From the NCBI RefSeq assembly GCF_947623445.1, contig NC_135240.1, positions 22,816,001-22,880,000 of the forward strand: a stretch of DNA of 64,000 nt. The letters are read 5' to 3'. Positions 21,801 to 35,100 of this stretch are shown here, piece after piece (positions within the stretch are counted from its first letter, which is position 1; each line of letters begins with the position of its first letter). This DNA comes from Clavelina lepadiformis (Eukaryota > Chordata > Ascidiacea > Aplousobranchia > Clavelinidae). Position numbers and translations under genes: made by a program. The notes beneath the pieces are model-generated. The model was not told where the DNA came from. It was given only the letters and a program-made list of their open reading frames with translations, and searched no databases.

Positions 21801-24800
21801 GCCACTGGACCGTCTGACCCTCGACCTGAGGAAGGAGCAGGTGAACTTGCATATGCTCTCGATGAATTTTTGGATCGAGTTGATATGGACCCAGTTGATT
21901 TCGATGAAGTTCGACATCGTCCATCACTTGAAGAGAGACTGGAAAGCATAATCAGGTGACACTTCCACCAGTTTTTTTCCGTGACTTTCTATATATTTGT
22001 TTATTTTGATATGTATATGTGATACTTTAAAATGTACTTTAGCATTTGTGCTAAATCAAATTCATAGATTTGTAGTTCAGATTTGTATTTTGCACTTTCT
22101 GTGTAAATTTTGTATTTATAAATCACTTGATTTGTGAAGTGGTCATTGAGTCAAACAGACAAAGCTTCAAAGCAGACTTATATTTACACATTCCTTCACG
22201 GCACACGCACCTTTCTGACTTTTTTGTTTTTCTATTAGCGGGGCTGCTTTAATGGCTGATTCTTCTTGTACAAGGGAAGATAGAAGAGAACGAATTGTTG
22301 CAGAATGCAACGCTGTGCGGCAAGCATTACAGGTTTTATACCTTTCCCATTGTTAAATGCTGTTTAATAAACTACAACAAACTTCAATAGAATGTCTAAG
22401 AATAACGTCATCTTCATGTATTATGTCTTGCAACTATTCAGTAGTTACTCTGGATAACCACGTTCACGTTGAATTATATACATACTTTGAAATAAAAAAC
22501 AACAACATAAAAACTAATAACATCCAAACTTACAACTTCAGGATCTATTACAAGAGTACATTAACAACGCTGGAAGACCGGATAAATCGGATGAGCTTGA
22601 ATCTGCCGTTGATCACATGATGCAAAAAACGAAAGATTTGCGAAGGCAACTCTGCAAAGCAGTTATTGACCATATATCAGATTCATTCCTAGACACAAAC
22701 ATCCCGATTTTGGTTCTTATTGAAGCAGCTCAGAGTGGGGATGAAAAACAAGTCAAGGAATATGCGCAGGTATGTGTCTTATGCTGTGGTGTGGGATTTT
22801 ACTGTAGTTTCTCTCAGTTTATAGCATCTATCAAATATCTCATTAGGTTTTCCGTGAACATGCCAATAAATTGGTGGAGGTCGCCAATCTTGCCTGCTCC
22901 ATGTCAAGCAATGAAGATGGTGTGAAAATGGTGAAGATGGCAGCGAAGCAGATTGAAATCCTTTGTCCACAGGTATGCTCTCCACTGATTGTAAACGTAA
23001 TCAAACTAACAAAAACTTCTAATTTTTCTCAATCACGTTGTAGGTAATATACATTATACATTGTATAATCTTTGGTTTTATTAGGTTATTAATGCCGCTC
23101 TAACGTTAGCGGCACGCCCAACCAGTCAGGTTGCTCAAGAAAATATGGCAGTCTTCAAGAATTCTTGGCTCCACCAGGTAATATAGTCTGTTGTATATAA
23201 AATATACATATGCCGACAGATAGTTTGGTCAATATGGCTTAAAAATCACTTTGTAATTACAAAGTTTATTGATTATCGCTAACACATTGCAGGTACAAAC
23301 CTTAACTGAAGCTGTTGATGAGATAACAACCATTGAAAACTTTCTGGCCGTATCAGAAGCACATATTCTCGAGGATGTGACCAGTTGTGTGGTTGCTTTG
23401 CAACAAGGCAATCCAGAGATGCTTGATAGAAAAGGAGGAGACCTCCGAGGAAGAACTGCTCGAATCTGCCAGGTATGTATAAGCCAATTATCGTACCTCA
23501 CTGACACAGCATACAGTGATGTACTATTCTGAGCTTACTAGAGAAGTTTGCTAGGTTTTGTGGTACTTTCAAGACTGGCAAAGACTTTTTTTGCAAAATT
23601 GAGTCTATAGAATTAACATGATATTTCATGATTATTTGGTAGAAATCAGATTAATATATATTAAGGTATAACAACAAGTAAATTATTAAGTTATGCAGTT
23701 AGTTAAATTTGATTAATAATGTTTAGGTTCGGTTATGTTTACATGATAGGCTAAAATGTATGAGGTTAGGTTTACGAAAATATCATTCATTTCAAGAAAT
23801 CTAATGTTAACATAAGGTTTTCACATGACAGCCTTCCACAAGTAACTGTTTTTGTTTTGTTTGATCGACCGACAAATAGACCCCTACCTTACACATTAAG
23901 ATTTTCGTTTTTGTCACGTTTCTCAGTTTTCATATGGCCTAACATAGTCAAAATTTTTCTTGATGACTTATGGCTTGTTTTAACTCTTGGGCGTCGGTTC
24001 AAAGTAGTGAACAGGTCCTGGTTGTCTCTCTTATAGATCCTGGTAAATATTTGCAATTTGTATCCCCCATTCTATATTACAAAAGGACATCAAAGGTTAT
24101 GTTACGCCAGTGGTTTTCAACCTAGGGGTCGCGACCCCCGGGTGGGTCGTTTGCCTTTCCTCTGGGGGTCGCGAAGACGACAATTAAATACCAATCACTA
24201 TAACGAGAATGCCAATTAATTACCATAAAAAATGAACTGTAATGATATTAGTGAATGTTCAAACAGTGAGCAGCCAGGAAGCAAGTTGCGAGATAGACTA
24301 TTATTTTTGCATATGTATTACACTTGCCTGAATCAATATTTTTGGAAGGGGGTCGTTAGTTACATTGGGTTGTCAAAATGGGTCGCGGTATGAAAAAGGT
24401 TGAAAACCACTGTGTTACGCGATACTGTTACGTAGAGTTGTATATATTAGCAACTTTTTTTTCGTTATAGGTTGTGATCAGTGAAATGGAAAATTATGAG
24501 CCTGACTACTACACAGAGAAAGTTATTGAAACTTGCCACACCCTTAAAGATGAGGTAACTTTAACGAAACCTTCGTTTATATGGCTACAGCCAAACTGGC
24601 CAGAACTTATGCAAGTGTTTTTAGCAGTAGCATTGCTTTTCTGTATTAAACGTTGAGACATCGTTTTATCACAGGTCATGCCCAAGTTTGAAGCTCGCTT
24701 AGAAACCACTGTTGATGCACTCGCTAAAGATCCACAAGAGGATCCACAAGAAAACGACTTCATAGACAGTTCAAGATTGGTCTATGATGGAGTCAGAGAA

Positions 24801-26366
24801 ATCAGGTTAATAGCAATGCTCTAAAAAAGTAGAACTTCCTAATAACTAGATTGTGGTTATTGTATGTTTTAATGTTCATTGTTTTAAGAGGTAATGTTTT
24901 AACTGTTTCAATGTTTCAACTGCAGGAGAGCAGTCCTAATGCTTCGAAACCCTGAAGACGTTGATGATTCAGACATTGAAGCTGTAATGGATGGGTCAGA
25001 AACTGGAGCAAGTCGTGTCAGTGGCAGGGTGGGTTGATCTCACTTCAATTTTGATACAGTGATGCATTTATAAACCGCTGTGTTAGAGTGCTTTGCACTG
25101 GGCCCTTGCGCAATAATGTACTCTGTTTATGAGACTGGCGAAAAGTTTTCACTCTGCTCCATAAAACCTGCTCAGGTTTTTCAGTGTCGATGTAATAGCA
25201 TGTTACGTTTCACGTAATTTTTAGACTATTGAAACGGAAGCTGGGCCATCAGACCAAACTATGATGAGAAAGCTACCTGAAGCTGAAAAGAAGGCAATCC
25301 TAGCCAACGTGAAGGAGTTCGTAGCGGAAAAGGAACTCCTTGATATGGAAATATCCAAATGGGACGAATCATCCAATGACATCATTGTTCTTGCCAAGTC
25401 TATGTGTGTTATTATGATGGACATGACCGACTTTACCCGTGGACGTGGTATGAAGACTTAAAATTACAATTTACGTTACGAGTTCAACAATTCTTCTGTA
25501 CAATTAGTTTTACGCTTTCAGGTCGTCTGAAGAACACTAGCGACGTAATAGAAGCCGCAAGACACATTGCCGACGCTGGTTCTCGCTTAGATAAGCTTGC
25601 ACGAGCAATCGCAGACGTTTGTCCAGATTCCACCGTGAAACAGGTTCGTGAAAAGAATCTTGCAACCTTGCTTGCTGTATGTGCCTGAATCAATGACTGT
25701 AATACGATCTTGATCATTCAGAATTCATGATCGCATAAGTACATTGGATTGTTTCTTTCCAGGATTTATTGGCCTATCTTCAACGCATTGCACTCTACTG
25801 CCATCAGCTTAATATGTGCGCAAAGGTCAAAGCCGAAGTTCAAAATATATCTGGAGAAATGATTGTCTCTGGTCTTGACAGCGCCACTTCCCTTATTCAG
25901 GTAAATGAGACAAAGAGACTGCTTCATGAGATTTCATTCAGCTGTTTTTTATGGACTTTTCGGTAGATTGTTGTCATGCCTGAATCATATTTCGGTTTAT
26001 AGGCTGCCAAAAACTTGATGAATGCTGTCGTAGTAACGGTAAAGTCGTCTTATGTTGCGTCTACCAAATACCGTAAGGCTGGCACTCCAAATCCTGGCAT
26101 TTTGTGGAAAATGAAGGTACAATTTTGGCATATTCAAAAGTAAATTATAGTGTTTTGTTGATTGCTCTTGCCGCAAAAATTCATGGTAAAGTTAAAGTAC
26201 TATACGTACCGCACTGATTTCGTTGTTTTTACCCCAGGCCCCAGAAAAGAAGCCTCTTGTAAGACGGGATATGGGTGACGACCGAAAGACACCAGTCAGA
26301 CGAGCTTCCCAGAAGCGTCATGTGAATCCAGCACAAGCCCTTAGCGAATTTAAAGCGGACATTTAA
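18820..26366 (+). CDS. CTNNA: Alpha-catenin, complete
   Basis: Nineteen exons: 18820-18990, 19250-19432, 19867-20040, 20258-20401, 20576-20677, 21801-21955, 22239-22332, 22542-22769, 22847-22972, 23085-23177, 23293-23472, 24471-24554, 24675-24805, 24926-25028, 25225-25447, 25522-25643, 25763-25900, 26003-26116, 26238-26366. They total 2,694 nt (897 aa), close to the ~906 aa of vertebrate alpha-E-catenin, and all phases agree. The family is colinear throughout: WNPKNLEIRTLSVEKTLEPL at the N-terminus, RGSMVRAARALLSSVTRLLI in the beta-catenin-binding/dimerisation region, SGAALMADSSCTR and DSFLDTN in the middle vinculin-binding region, NDIIVLAKSMCVIMMDMTDF and DLLAYLQRIALYCHQLN in the C-terminal actin-binding domain, ending QALSEFKADI. 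It links cadherin-beta-catenin complexes to F-actin at adherens junctions. I see no broken exon. The single gene cannot be assigned to a vertebrate paralogue (E, N or T). Confidence 0.98.
20678..21800 (+). other. Long intron of alpha-catenin
   Basis: An AT-rich 1.1-kb intron. 20750-20850 has repeated gaatccgaat-type words that could be a decayed element, but no paired ends were found. Confidence 0.5.
24108..24412. mobile_element. 305-bp hAT MITE in an alpha-catenin intron
   Basis: Perfect 15-bp terminal inverted repeats CAGTGGTTTTCAACC / GGTTGAAAACCACTG. An exact 8-bp duplication TGTTACGC is present on both sides (24100-24107 and 24413-24420). The interior is noncoding with gggtcgcg words near both ends. 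It sits in the intron between exons ending 23472 and starting 24471. Confidence 0.95.
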
Positions 26367-26631
26367 GTGACATCCACTGTCGTTTAGTTTGTATTATTTC
26401 TACGATCACGTTCTGTTTCATATATGTGATACATCATGTTATCAGTTGCACGCAATCATTATTGCTATTAATTGCTTTCATCCTCCCATTTGGTGTTAAG
26501 TTTTGCTATTTTCTTGATCAACAACGATACACTTAAAACGGTGCCTAATCTAGTTTTCTACACTGCTTTTTTGATGTTGTGTGATATAATGGAATGGTGC
26601 CAGATAACTTTGGTTTCCTGATTTTTCTACA

Positions 26632-26678
26632 AATAAACTAAATGTTTTAGACTTTATATCATATTTTGTAAAAATAAA
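26632..26678 (+). promoter_or_regulatory. Poly(A) signals of alpha-catenin
   Basis: Two AATAAA hexamers, at 26632 and 26673, follow the stop at 26366 by about 270-310 bases, giving a short 3' UTR. Confidence 0.6.
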
Positions 26679-26962
26679 ATGTTTTCCATATTTTAGAGAA
26701 TTATTCATTTTTGGTTATTCCTGAGAAAGAAAGTTGGAGATGGGAACGTTAAAAGGGAGTTTTATAATGTAGGATGCAGTGCACATCCATTGACACTGCA
26801 AACCTTACTTAGGCAGATAATTTTGTGGATGGCAGATTCAAGCCCATAACTAGCTTGCCATACCAGAAAGGGAAACCACCTTGGCCCCATCTATTTGTAG
26901 TTAGGGACTGAACAGATAACAGCGTGGGTACAAGTGCTGAGTAGTGGGCCAGTCCAAAGGTA

Positions 26963-27490
26963 CCGTATTTTCTTGAATAGAAACCGCACGATTTGATTAA
27001 ATATAAACAACAAAAGCATCAGAAGACAATGATGATATCGCTTTTTTACTGATAAAAGATAACAAAGTAAACATATCTAACGACATGCAATAAAAACAAC
27101 TCAAGCATTGTACATATGTTTTATTTCAACTACGGTATTGTATCAATGGTCATTTTCATCGTCATCAATAGTACTGATATTGTTCAAGTCATTATTATCA
27201 CTGGAACTTCCATTTCCTTTTGGTTTTGTTTGCTTTACACAGATGCGACAATAATGGCAGCTGTCGGATTAGCGGTTTTACAAAAAGAGACAATAAAATT
27301 GCAGCTGACTTACTGTTTCCGTTTTCTTGTTACTAGTACTTATGGTAGATAAACTCGAATGCCCACTGACCACCAAATAGAAGACAAAAACATTCATGTA
27401 ATAAAAATAAAAGCCGCCTTAGAATAGAAGCCGCACAAAACGTTCAAAAATAAAAAATAGTAACCGCGGTTTCTATTCAAGAAAATACGG
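26963..27490. mobile_element. 528-bp TA-flanked MITE
   Basis: Terminal inverted repeats begin CCGTATTTTCTTGAATAGAA at the left and are matched by the reverse complement ending GAAAATACGG at the right. The element is flanked by TA on each side (26961-26962 and 27491-27492). Further copies of the agaagccgc word occur near the right end. TA flanks suggest a Tc1/mariner-type or related mobiliser, but that is inference. No coding capacity. Confidence 0.8.
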
Positions 27491-27838
27491 TAAATGGAAG
27501 AAACGTTTTCTCCTGATGACTTTGGGCCAGTTGTGTACCATAGAAAGTGGAGTGTAAGTAGATGGAGTATATAGACATCTAATACAAAAAGTCAGTCATG
27601 CGTGAATCATCTGCATTGGTTTGTTTACTGATCTTACATTTTACAGGTTGCAACATCTAAATGTTTTGCTGTTTATAAAAATCTGTGGTTTCGTGAAGTT
27701 TTAGAAGCCATTTCCTAAACATTTCTATCAAATGCGTGAACTTCACTGAAACTCCACATTTTGAAATCGACTGTCGTACGTTGCGGAATTGCATACGTTT
27801 AAAACTTACTGACTTAGGTCAGTCCTGTTGTGTCTAAA

Positions 27839-30800
27839 ATGTCGAGCAATTTATCTGAATCAGAAGAGTATCGCACGTTTAGAAGTTCTATTCCTTGTAA
27901 GAAGATATTTATAGATGAAGATACATCAAAGGTAAAAATATGGTGACGTTAAGGTGTTGTTTAATTGTGCCGAAATAAAAACATTTTGTTTGCTCGTATT
28001 GATGTTTTTGTATATATGTCTTTTTTCTATTGCGCCTTACAAAAAGATCTGGAAACTGTATGATGCTGGACCGAAGACAGTTTTGACACCGCTGGTATGT
28101 TTACCGCCTGCTAGTGGAAATGCTGACATATTCTTTAGACAGGTATGTAATTTTAGTTTCTTTTAGGCATGTATTGTTTGTTGCTACAATTGAATTCCTA
28201 ATATGTTTTATAAACCAGCAATATACATTGAGGTTTTGGTTTGGTTTGTGGTTTTACTTAAAAAAAATTTTATTATTTTTTATTTTAAATTTTAAAAAAT
28301 TAAAAAAGTATTACTGTGCTTTTTTACCAGCTTTTTACCAATAATTAAAATGAAATCTCTACATGATTGTTGACTTACTACTTGTAGGCCTAGTAGGTTG
28401 TGCCAGCATACCGGAATATGCCTTAATTTTGATGTTTGTGCAAGTCTATATACTGTATATCTATTCATTGTCACCAGTTGAACCATACAAAATATTTCTC
28501 AAATTTGATATATATTTCTTGTTAACTCTGACTCAACGACACATTATTATGAGAAGTCAAGGCATTCATATTGGACTAATTAACATGTAACAAACTAACA
28601 ACTGGTTCTAACTCATAATAACTTCAGAAGTTTGCTGTATCATGTTGATTTTTTGTGGTTCTGACCACACGTAGTTGGCGCACAGTTGTAAAGTCCTTTT
28701 GCACACTAGTTATGTTCATGTGCATTCGACAACATCTTTTTTTGGCACGAGGTAGGCTCATTTCATCTGAATAGTAACCCATAAAGATTCGATGAAGTTG
28801 TGTCTACAACTTACTTGTTACGTCATTTGATTGTTTTTTCACACGAAATTCTGCCATCTGGATTAACAGCCCGTATCTGATAAAGAGAAATAACGTTGAT
28901 ATTTGCTGGTAACAACTAGCACAGCCAGTAAAACTACCGCATAGGAAATGTTGAACAAACTGGGATTCACATTTAACAACTCTGGTGTAAAGATATTGCA
29001 ATGTAGTGAATTACAAAACAGCACAGCATATTTTTCTCTCAGCAATTTGACTAATGTTTGATTCTGTAAGTTTTGTCGAATAATCTGATTTTAAAGATAA
29101 AAATCACAGTTTTAAAAAAGACATGCATAAAATTTATCACGTGCCACAAATTAATCCTTTTGTGTGATTTCATGTCATGTCAAGTTTGTCTGACTGATTT
29201 TCATGTTTTAGGTAGTCTATCTTTCTGCACTTGGCTATCGAGTAATCGCACTGGATTATCCTGTGTACTGGACTGTTGATGATTTTTGCAATGGTCTCCG
29301 AAAACTTGTTGATTATCTTAATCTCAACCAGGTGCATATATGTTTGATTACTTTTATTGACTAATTAAGTATGTATTTGAAAACACTATAATATCAGTGT
29401 AGTTCTTTTAAAATAATATAAATTTGCCTAATGCTTTAACATAATACCATGAGTCATTTTACAAGAAATTAAACTATTAATGGATTCATTTTTCAAGATT
29501 TTTTCCTACTTGCAGATCCACGTTTTTGGTTGCGGTTTGGGAGGGTTTCTTGCCATGAAATTTGCAGAACGTACTCGGACAAAACAATATGTTCTGTCAA
29601 TAATCTTGTGTAACACATTCACAGACACAACAGTGTTCAAGTTACAGCATATGTCTGCCATGATGTGGACATTACCTTCATTTGTTTTGAAGAGATTCAT
29701 TCTCAATAGGTTCTCTGCTGGTGTGTAGAGCTTACTATTACAATGCATGTGACAAGTGCACATTGAATAACTCGTGCACGTATTACAAGTTGAATGGTGT
29801 AGTGCAGGGATGTCGAACCTGCGGCCCGCCTGAGATTTTTGTGCGGCCCGCTAGTCATTTTCACTCCAAAAGTATGTACTTTATGCACCCATTTTTCTTG
29901 AAATTGCATAGGTTCTGCGGCCCATTGAATTATTTCAAGTGACAATGCGGCCCACTATAATAAAAGGTTGGACATCCCTGGTGTAGTGCATTCTTCTTGA
30001 TTACTTTTGGTTTTCTTTTATTCACATAGGAGCAATTAATACCATTTATCACTATAACTTAGGTTACACTGATGTTGAGCAAGCTGATGCCCTTGATTTT
30101 GTGGTTGAAAAACTCAGTGATCTTAGTCAAAAAGATCTAGCGTCAAGGTTGAAACTACACTACAGCGGAGAATACGTGAGATATCCACAGCAGTTGCAGA
30201 ACACACCTGTCACTCTCATGGATGTGTTTGATGATTACACTTATCCTCAGGTGACTATTTTGTTCTTGGTCTCTGTGGCTATGAGTTAATTGTTAAAACA
30301 ACTATTATTTTATTTGTATTTTGCTGGAAACTGGAAAGCCAGACTTGTATATGTTTAGGGTGTTAAAGAGGGAACTTACAAATGCTTTCCATTGTCAAAG
30401 CAAGCACTTCTTAAAAGTGGAGGACATTTTCCATATTTAAGCCGAAGTTCGGAGGTTAATCTTCATTTGCGATTACATCTTCGTCAATTTCAGGTAAATG
30501 CTCAGAGGTTATATATTTTAGGCTGCCACTATTTCACCGGAATAATCGTACGTTCCAAGCTATTTTCACAGGTTTCTTGTTAGCCTAACTTAAATATTAT
30601 ACCAAAGTAACCTAAATCTACTTTCTAATCTAAATCTAACTTCAATTAAACCCCAAATAACTATAATCAAATTTTTGGATGCCCATTCTCCTAACCTAAC
30701 TGCCTACGGTATCTTTAAGAACCTGCTGCATGACCTGCTTGCAGTAAATTAGTCACTTCCTCTATTTTATCAAGTTTGAAGTATTTGGTACTGGTAACAT

Positions 30801-30935
30801 TAACTTGTCTTTGGGTAAGTTTTATACTTTCATCCATTGACCTTCTCTTTTTTAAACATTTATGTTATGCTCAACTGTTCATTTTTTTAGGGTGCCGAAG
30901 CAGCTGAGGTTTGTAAAGGTGTAGAATGCTCTTGA
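27839..30935 (+). CDS. SPG21: Maspardin (SPG21/ACP33), complete
   Basis: Seven exons: 27839-27931, 28047-28142, 29212-29331, 29516-29720, 30063-30250, 30359-30493, 30891-30935. They total 882 nt (293 aa against ~308 in human) with consistent phases. It is an alpha/beta-hydrolase-fold protein of endosomes/trans-Golgi that binds CD4 in vertebrates; loss causes Mast syndrome in humans. Matching blocks: [79 protein letters not shown] and [20 protein letters not shown]. The nucleophile elbow reads GCGLGG at residues 108-113, where human maspardin has GASLGG, so the Ser position is Gly110. The last exon is short (14 codons) and less conserved. A downstream frame at 31043-31231 could be an alternative 3' end, but I could not link it by splice sites. 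Confidence 0.96.
28143..29211 (+). other. Long intron of maspardin
   Basis: An AT-rich 1.07-kb intron with no supported feature. Confidence 0.5.
29805..29980. mobile_element. 176-bp hAT MITE in a maspardin intron
   Basis: Ends CAGGGATGTCGAACC / GGTTGGACATCCCTG with an exact 8-bp duplication GTGTAGTG (29797-29804 and 29981-29988). It has GCGGCCCGC words near both ends, like the elements at 8852 and 60339. It lies in the intron between exons ending 29720 and starting 30063. Confidence 0.93.
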
Positions 30936-32106
30936 GGTAATGTATAAAACAATTGCCTCTTTTATGTTACTTGGCAGCTTCAAAAGCTGTTACTTTGTGC
31001 AGTATGTTAATCGAACCTCATATTCCTTCACGGCCTTAAGCTTTGCGCCGTTGGTCAAAAAGCCATGCTACTATGCCCTTTGTATCAGAAGATATAGAAC
31101 AACTCCGTAACACAATGAACCAACTGTGCTTGTACAACCAAGTGTTTCCTGTCTATTATACCATAAGTATGCAGTGCAGAATTCTTCACAACCAGTTTGG
31201 CATGGTTGTGAACCACTGCGATTTAATATGAGATATATTTTCAAAGTTCAATGTAACAAAACTATCAAAAAATTTATTTTGATGCATTTTCAACTGCGTT
31301 CTTTACCGATTATGCGTTTTGAATTGCTTTTACTTATTTACGATCTATCTTCTGTATTTATTCCTGATAATATTATAACTTATAAAGTTGTATGTGTTGT
31401 TCATCAATCACAGTCTTTTTGATAATCATATCGTTTACAAGTGTCTTAAAACACTACATGTACTCTTTAAGCCCAGGCCCATTTCAACGACTTAAAGACT
31501 GGAGCCAAATTTTTTTGGAGCTATGCAGACAATTCTTGTGACTATATTTGCCCTGTCAAACTTTCGAACTTAGTGCCGTACCATGTTTATTGTTTTGAGT
31601 CTTTTGACTTGCTTAATAAAGGCTAAAATGAACAGCATATTTGTTGCGTTGATGTCTCGCAGTAGAAGGAAAAGAAATGAAGAGGTATATTTTCGCGAGG
31701 TTTTTAATTTAAACGCTGATACAATGCATTGAAGTCGCCTAGACGCTGGAAACATGGCGATTTCAAGTATTGACTGTAAGCCAAATGCACATACAAGCTG
31801 TTTTTGTAATGATTCTATGTTAAGAGGCCCTTGTTACTCGGATAAAGACGTGCACGATGATGTTTTACTGTCTATGGCTCTATGCCTATGGCATACTCAA
31901 GTTAAAATCGCACTGTCAGCTTGGACACATCTTGATGCGCTTTAAATTCGGAAACCCTGTTTGAACATTTAATGTGATCTATGATTCAGTTTAAGTCTCC
32001 TACGTTAGACTAAGCAGTGAATGAGTAGCAGAAGGCAAAAGATGCAAAATGGAGCTAGTGAAGCAAGCATTGAATAAACATAACACGGCCATTGCGGTAC
32101 TTCTAG
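30936..32106. other. Intergenic between convergent maspardin and ZP gene
   Basis: About 1.2 kb. The frame 31043-31231 (SEDIEQLRNTMNQLCLYN) looks mildly protein-like but has no recognised family and no clear splice link. The rest appears noncoding and should hold the 3' UTRs of two convergent genes. Confidence 0.4.
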
Positions 32107-35100
32107 CTATTTTGGAATGTAAAAGTGATCGCGTTTTGAAATTTCCTTCTTCTGTTTCCCAAATGCTTTGCACATCACCATGGCAACTGCGAAGATGATG
32201 ATGACAACCACTCCAACGACCGTCAGGAGTATCACGAGCAATTTGTCTGGAAATTTATATATTCAAAAAAATAACTATTATAAGCTTCAGTATATTTTAT
32301 TACTAAACACAGATGCTGACCGTACAGCAGTCTGTTTAAACGTAAATGTTCGTATTACTTTCAGTCTTTCATGCACCAATATTTGGCGCCTCACCTGGTT
32401 TGTAGGGTCCTCGAAAAGACTTATGCTTTGAAGTTACGACCGTTGTGTGAAAAGGTGAAGAATTAAGTTTGCTAGTTGACTCAACCGTTTGTACTGGGGC
32501 TGCTGTCGATTCCGTTGTGACGTTTTTCAGAACTTCTGGCATAGTTGGCTCAAAATAATCAACAGCAATGATTTCACCATTTTCACCTTCGTTTATTAAG
32601 AACTGATGGACAATTTCCCTTACATTGGACTGAACATATAATTGCACTTCTTTCTTAGGTTTTTTGGGAATATGCTGAGACGAGGCTTCGCCAATTTGGT
32701 CTAAAGATCTTTTCTTTCTGTTTTGCTTGCAAGTCTGGAAAACAAAACTTAAAGACAATTAAAGCAAAAATTTTTCTGTTTTTCAAACCAAATGTCTTTG
32801 CCAAAAAATGGTATAGACAAATAAGCTGGGCACTTTGTTGCTCGCACGATTATGAAAGCTCTGGCTAAAAGAACTCGAGTGGTTCATAACGAGAATGACG
32901 GCTCTTGAAATAATAACGTAACATAAACGTATACTTCCTAGGTTTCATCCTTTTTCTTATATAGCCTACTTACCGGAATACAGCCAGCGTTATCTGTTTG
33001 ATTGCAAATCCTCACCAAGCAGTGTATGGTTGCACTTGCTGTGTCGTGTGTAATAAAAGGTAGAACTTTGACTGAAAAGCGTCCATTAAGGGTTTGGCTG
33101 TTTTGCAGCACGTCTACATCTCTAGTTGCGGCACACCTACAGTGAATGGCAAAACATAAACATTTTTGTTGCATAAAACTTGCACATAGATATCAAACTT
33201 TTAATAGCAAAAACCGTGTAGCATTTTTGGATTAGACAAAGGATTTAGCCTACTGTCCTTGTGCTATTTTATCCTATTCAAAGCAACTACTGTACTTTAA
33301 ATCGCACTAACAAATTCACTCAAACTAGCGTTCTCTACCCGTCAGTTATCAAAGACATGTTTATGATAAGTGCATTTTTTTCGTCAATTGTTGTAATCCA
33401 GCAAGTGTCTATGACCGTCACAAACTGAAAAGTAACTTCATCCACATTTACCGTCGAAGGTTCAAGTACGGAGACCTGTTTAGATACAAAACAATTGTTT
33501 TTATTAGCTTTGTGATGACATCGCAGCGTTTTAATCTTGTTTGTCAACTTTATGACTACCATGGTTCACTTTTATGCATTTACATCAGCACAAATACAGT
33601 ATATTGTGAATTGTAATCTGCGAATAGGCCTACATAAAGCAAGTATACGGTAATGGATTTTACGAGTATTTTCAAAGGTTATTACAGGTATCCAGTTTGA
33701 GTATTTAGCGTAGTAAGTTATTGAAACTTGAGTTTTAAAATCTCATAAATCTGTTATTTTTCCATTGATTGTGTGTTTGTGCTTCACCTGTACATATAAA
33801 ATATCGTCAAGGGCCATGTCGGACATTGTACGGTAAGGTTCATAGAAGGTCGAGTTCTCGTAAAACTCCATTTCTCCGTTGATTCTCTGAATCTGGATAA
33901 CACGACTATCCACTTGTCTATAAGAATAATTACCAGTACTGTATTTAAGAAAAGTACTGTTTAAAAAGTGCATTTCTGTAAAGTGAGAATTTTTTGGAAA
34001 CTGTTAACATTGAAACGATGGGTATGTATACATACGATGAGACTGTTGACGTCATTTTGTATGCGTTGTAAATACATTCAAAGCTGTAAAGATTCATTTG
34101 ACGAGACACCATTCCGACATCTTTGTTGTGTTTGAGAATATTGCTAAATTTATAATGAGTTGCCTCGAATTTTCCATCTTCAGAAAGCGTTTCCTGTGTT
34201 TAAATGCGGGTGTATTTAACAAACAAAAGTATTTGAATATTCTGAAACTGCTAAGTTATAAATATAGGCTATTTTAATTAGGTCACATTTTCTCATTAGC
34301 AAAGTCTCACCATGACTGTTACTTTATTTCCACACGCGGTAAAATCGCCATCGATGGTGAGAACGGCGTCTCCTGTGGCGAGGACCTCGGACTTGCACTT
34401 TGAGTCGGACAAGGTCAGCCACTGTCCTTCATTAAGCCATCTTTCTTGACGTTTTAAGTATTGCTGAGTTACTCGGATAGTAATAGCATTCCCACCGCAC
34501 GTAACGTTCACGTCTTTGCCTAAAACTGAGAATCCAAATGTAATACATTTTATTACATGTGACCAAGCTGCTATGGTTTATTAAGTCAAATATATTGATC
34601 AATATTGTCATAAATTTTGCGCGTGCTTCCAATGCTTGTATCACGCAAAAATTTGATGTTTGTCGCCTGCTGGGCACCAAAGATAATTGCGTTCAGCCCT
34701 AAGGTCATTTTCTCTCGAATGATTATTTATTAAAACCTGTAAACAGTGTGTAAACATGTTAAGAGTGCACTGTTGTTGTTGTTGTTTGTCATATAGGGCC
34801 TGCTCATACCTATTCAATATGTACATATACGGGCCTTTGCACTCTGTAAATAAACAAATCTGTTTTTTTTTGCGTGTTATTTCCTTTGTTTGCGCCAAAA
34901 ATATAATTCCTTTAATTGCCTATACCAACATCCATTGATATGATGTCACTTAATGATTCATACTAAATCGACTCGATTCTAACCGAGTCACAACTCAAAA
35001 TGCCCGATCCATATTCGAGCAGTGTTAGCTGTTAGTGTCATCTTAAAGTTTATTTGAAACAACGTTGCACTATATTATTATATACGCTCATTGAAACAGC

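Noticed and set aside
31043-31231. Alternative maspardin 3' exon
   Set aside because: Mildly protein-like (SEDIEQLRNTMNQL) but no acceptor with the right phase and no match to the known C-terminus.
34769-34790. (GTT)n run as a functional element
   Set aside because: A short simple repeat within an intron; nothing marks it as more than slippage.
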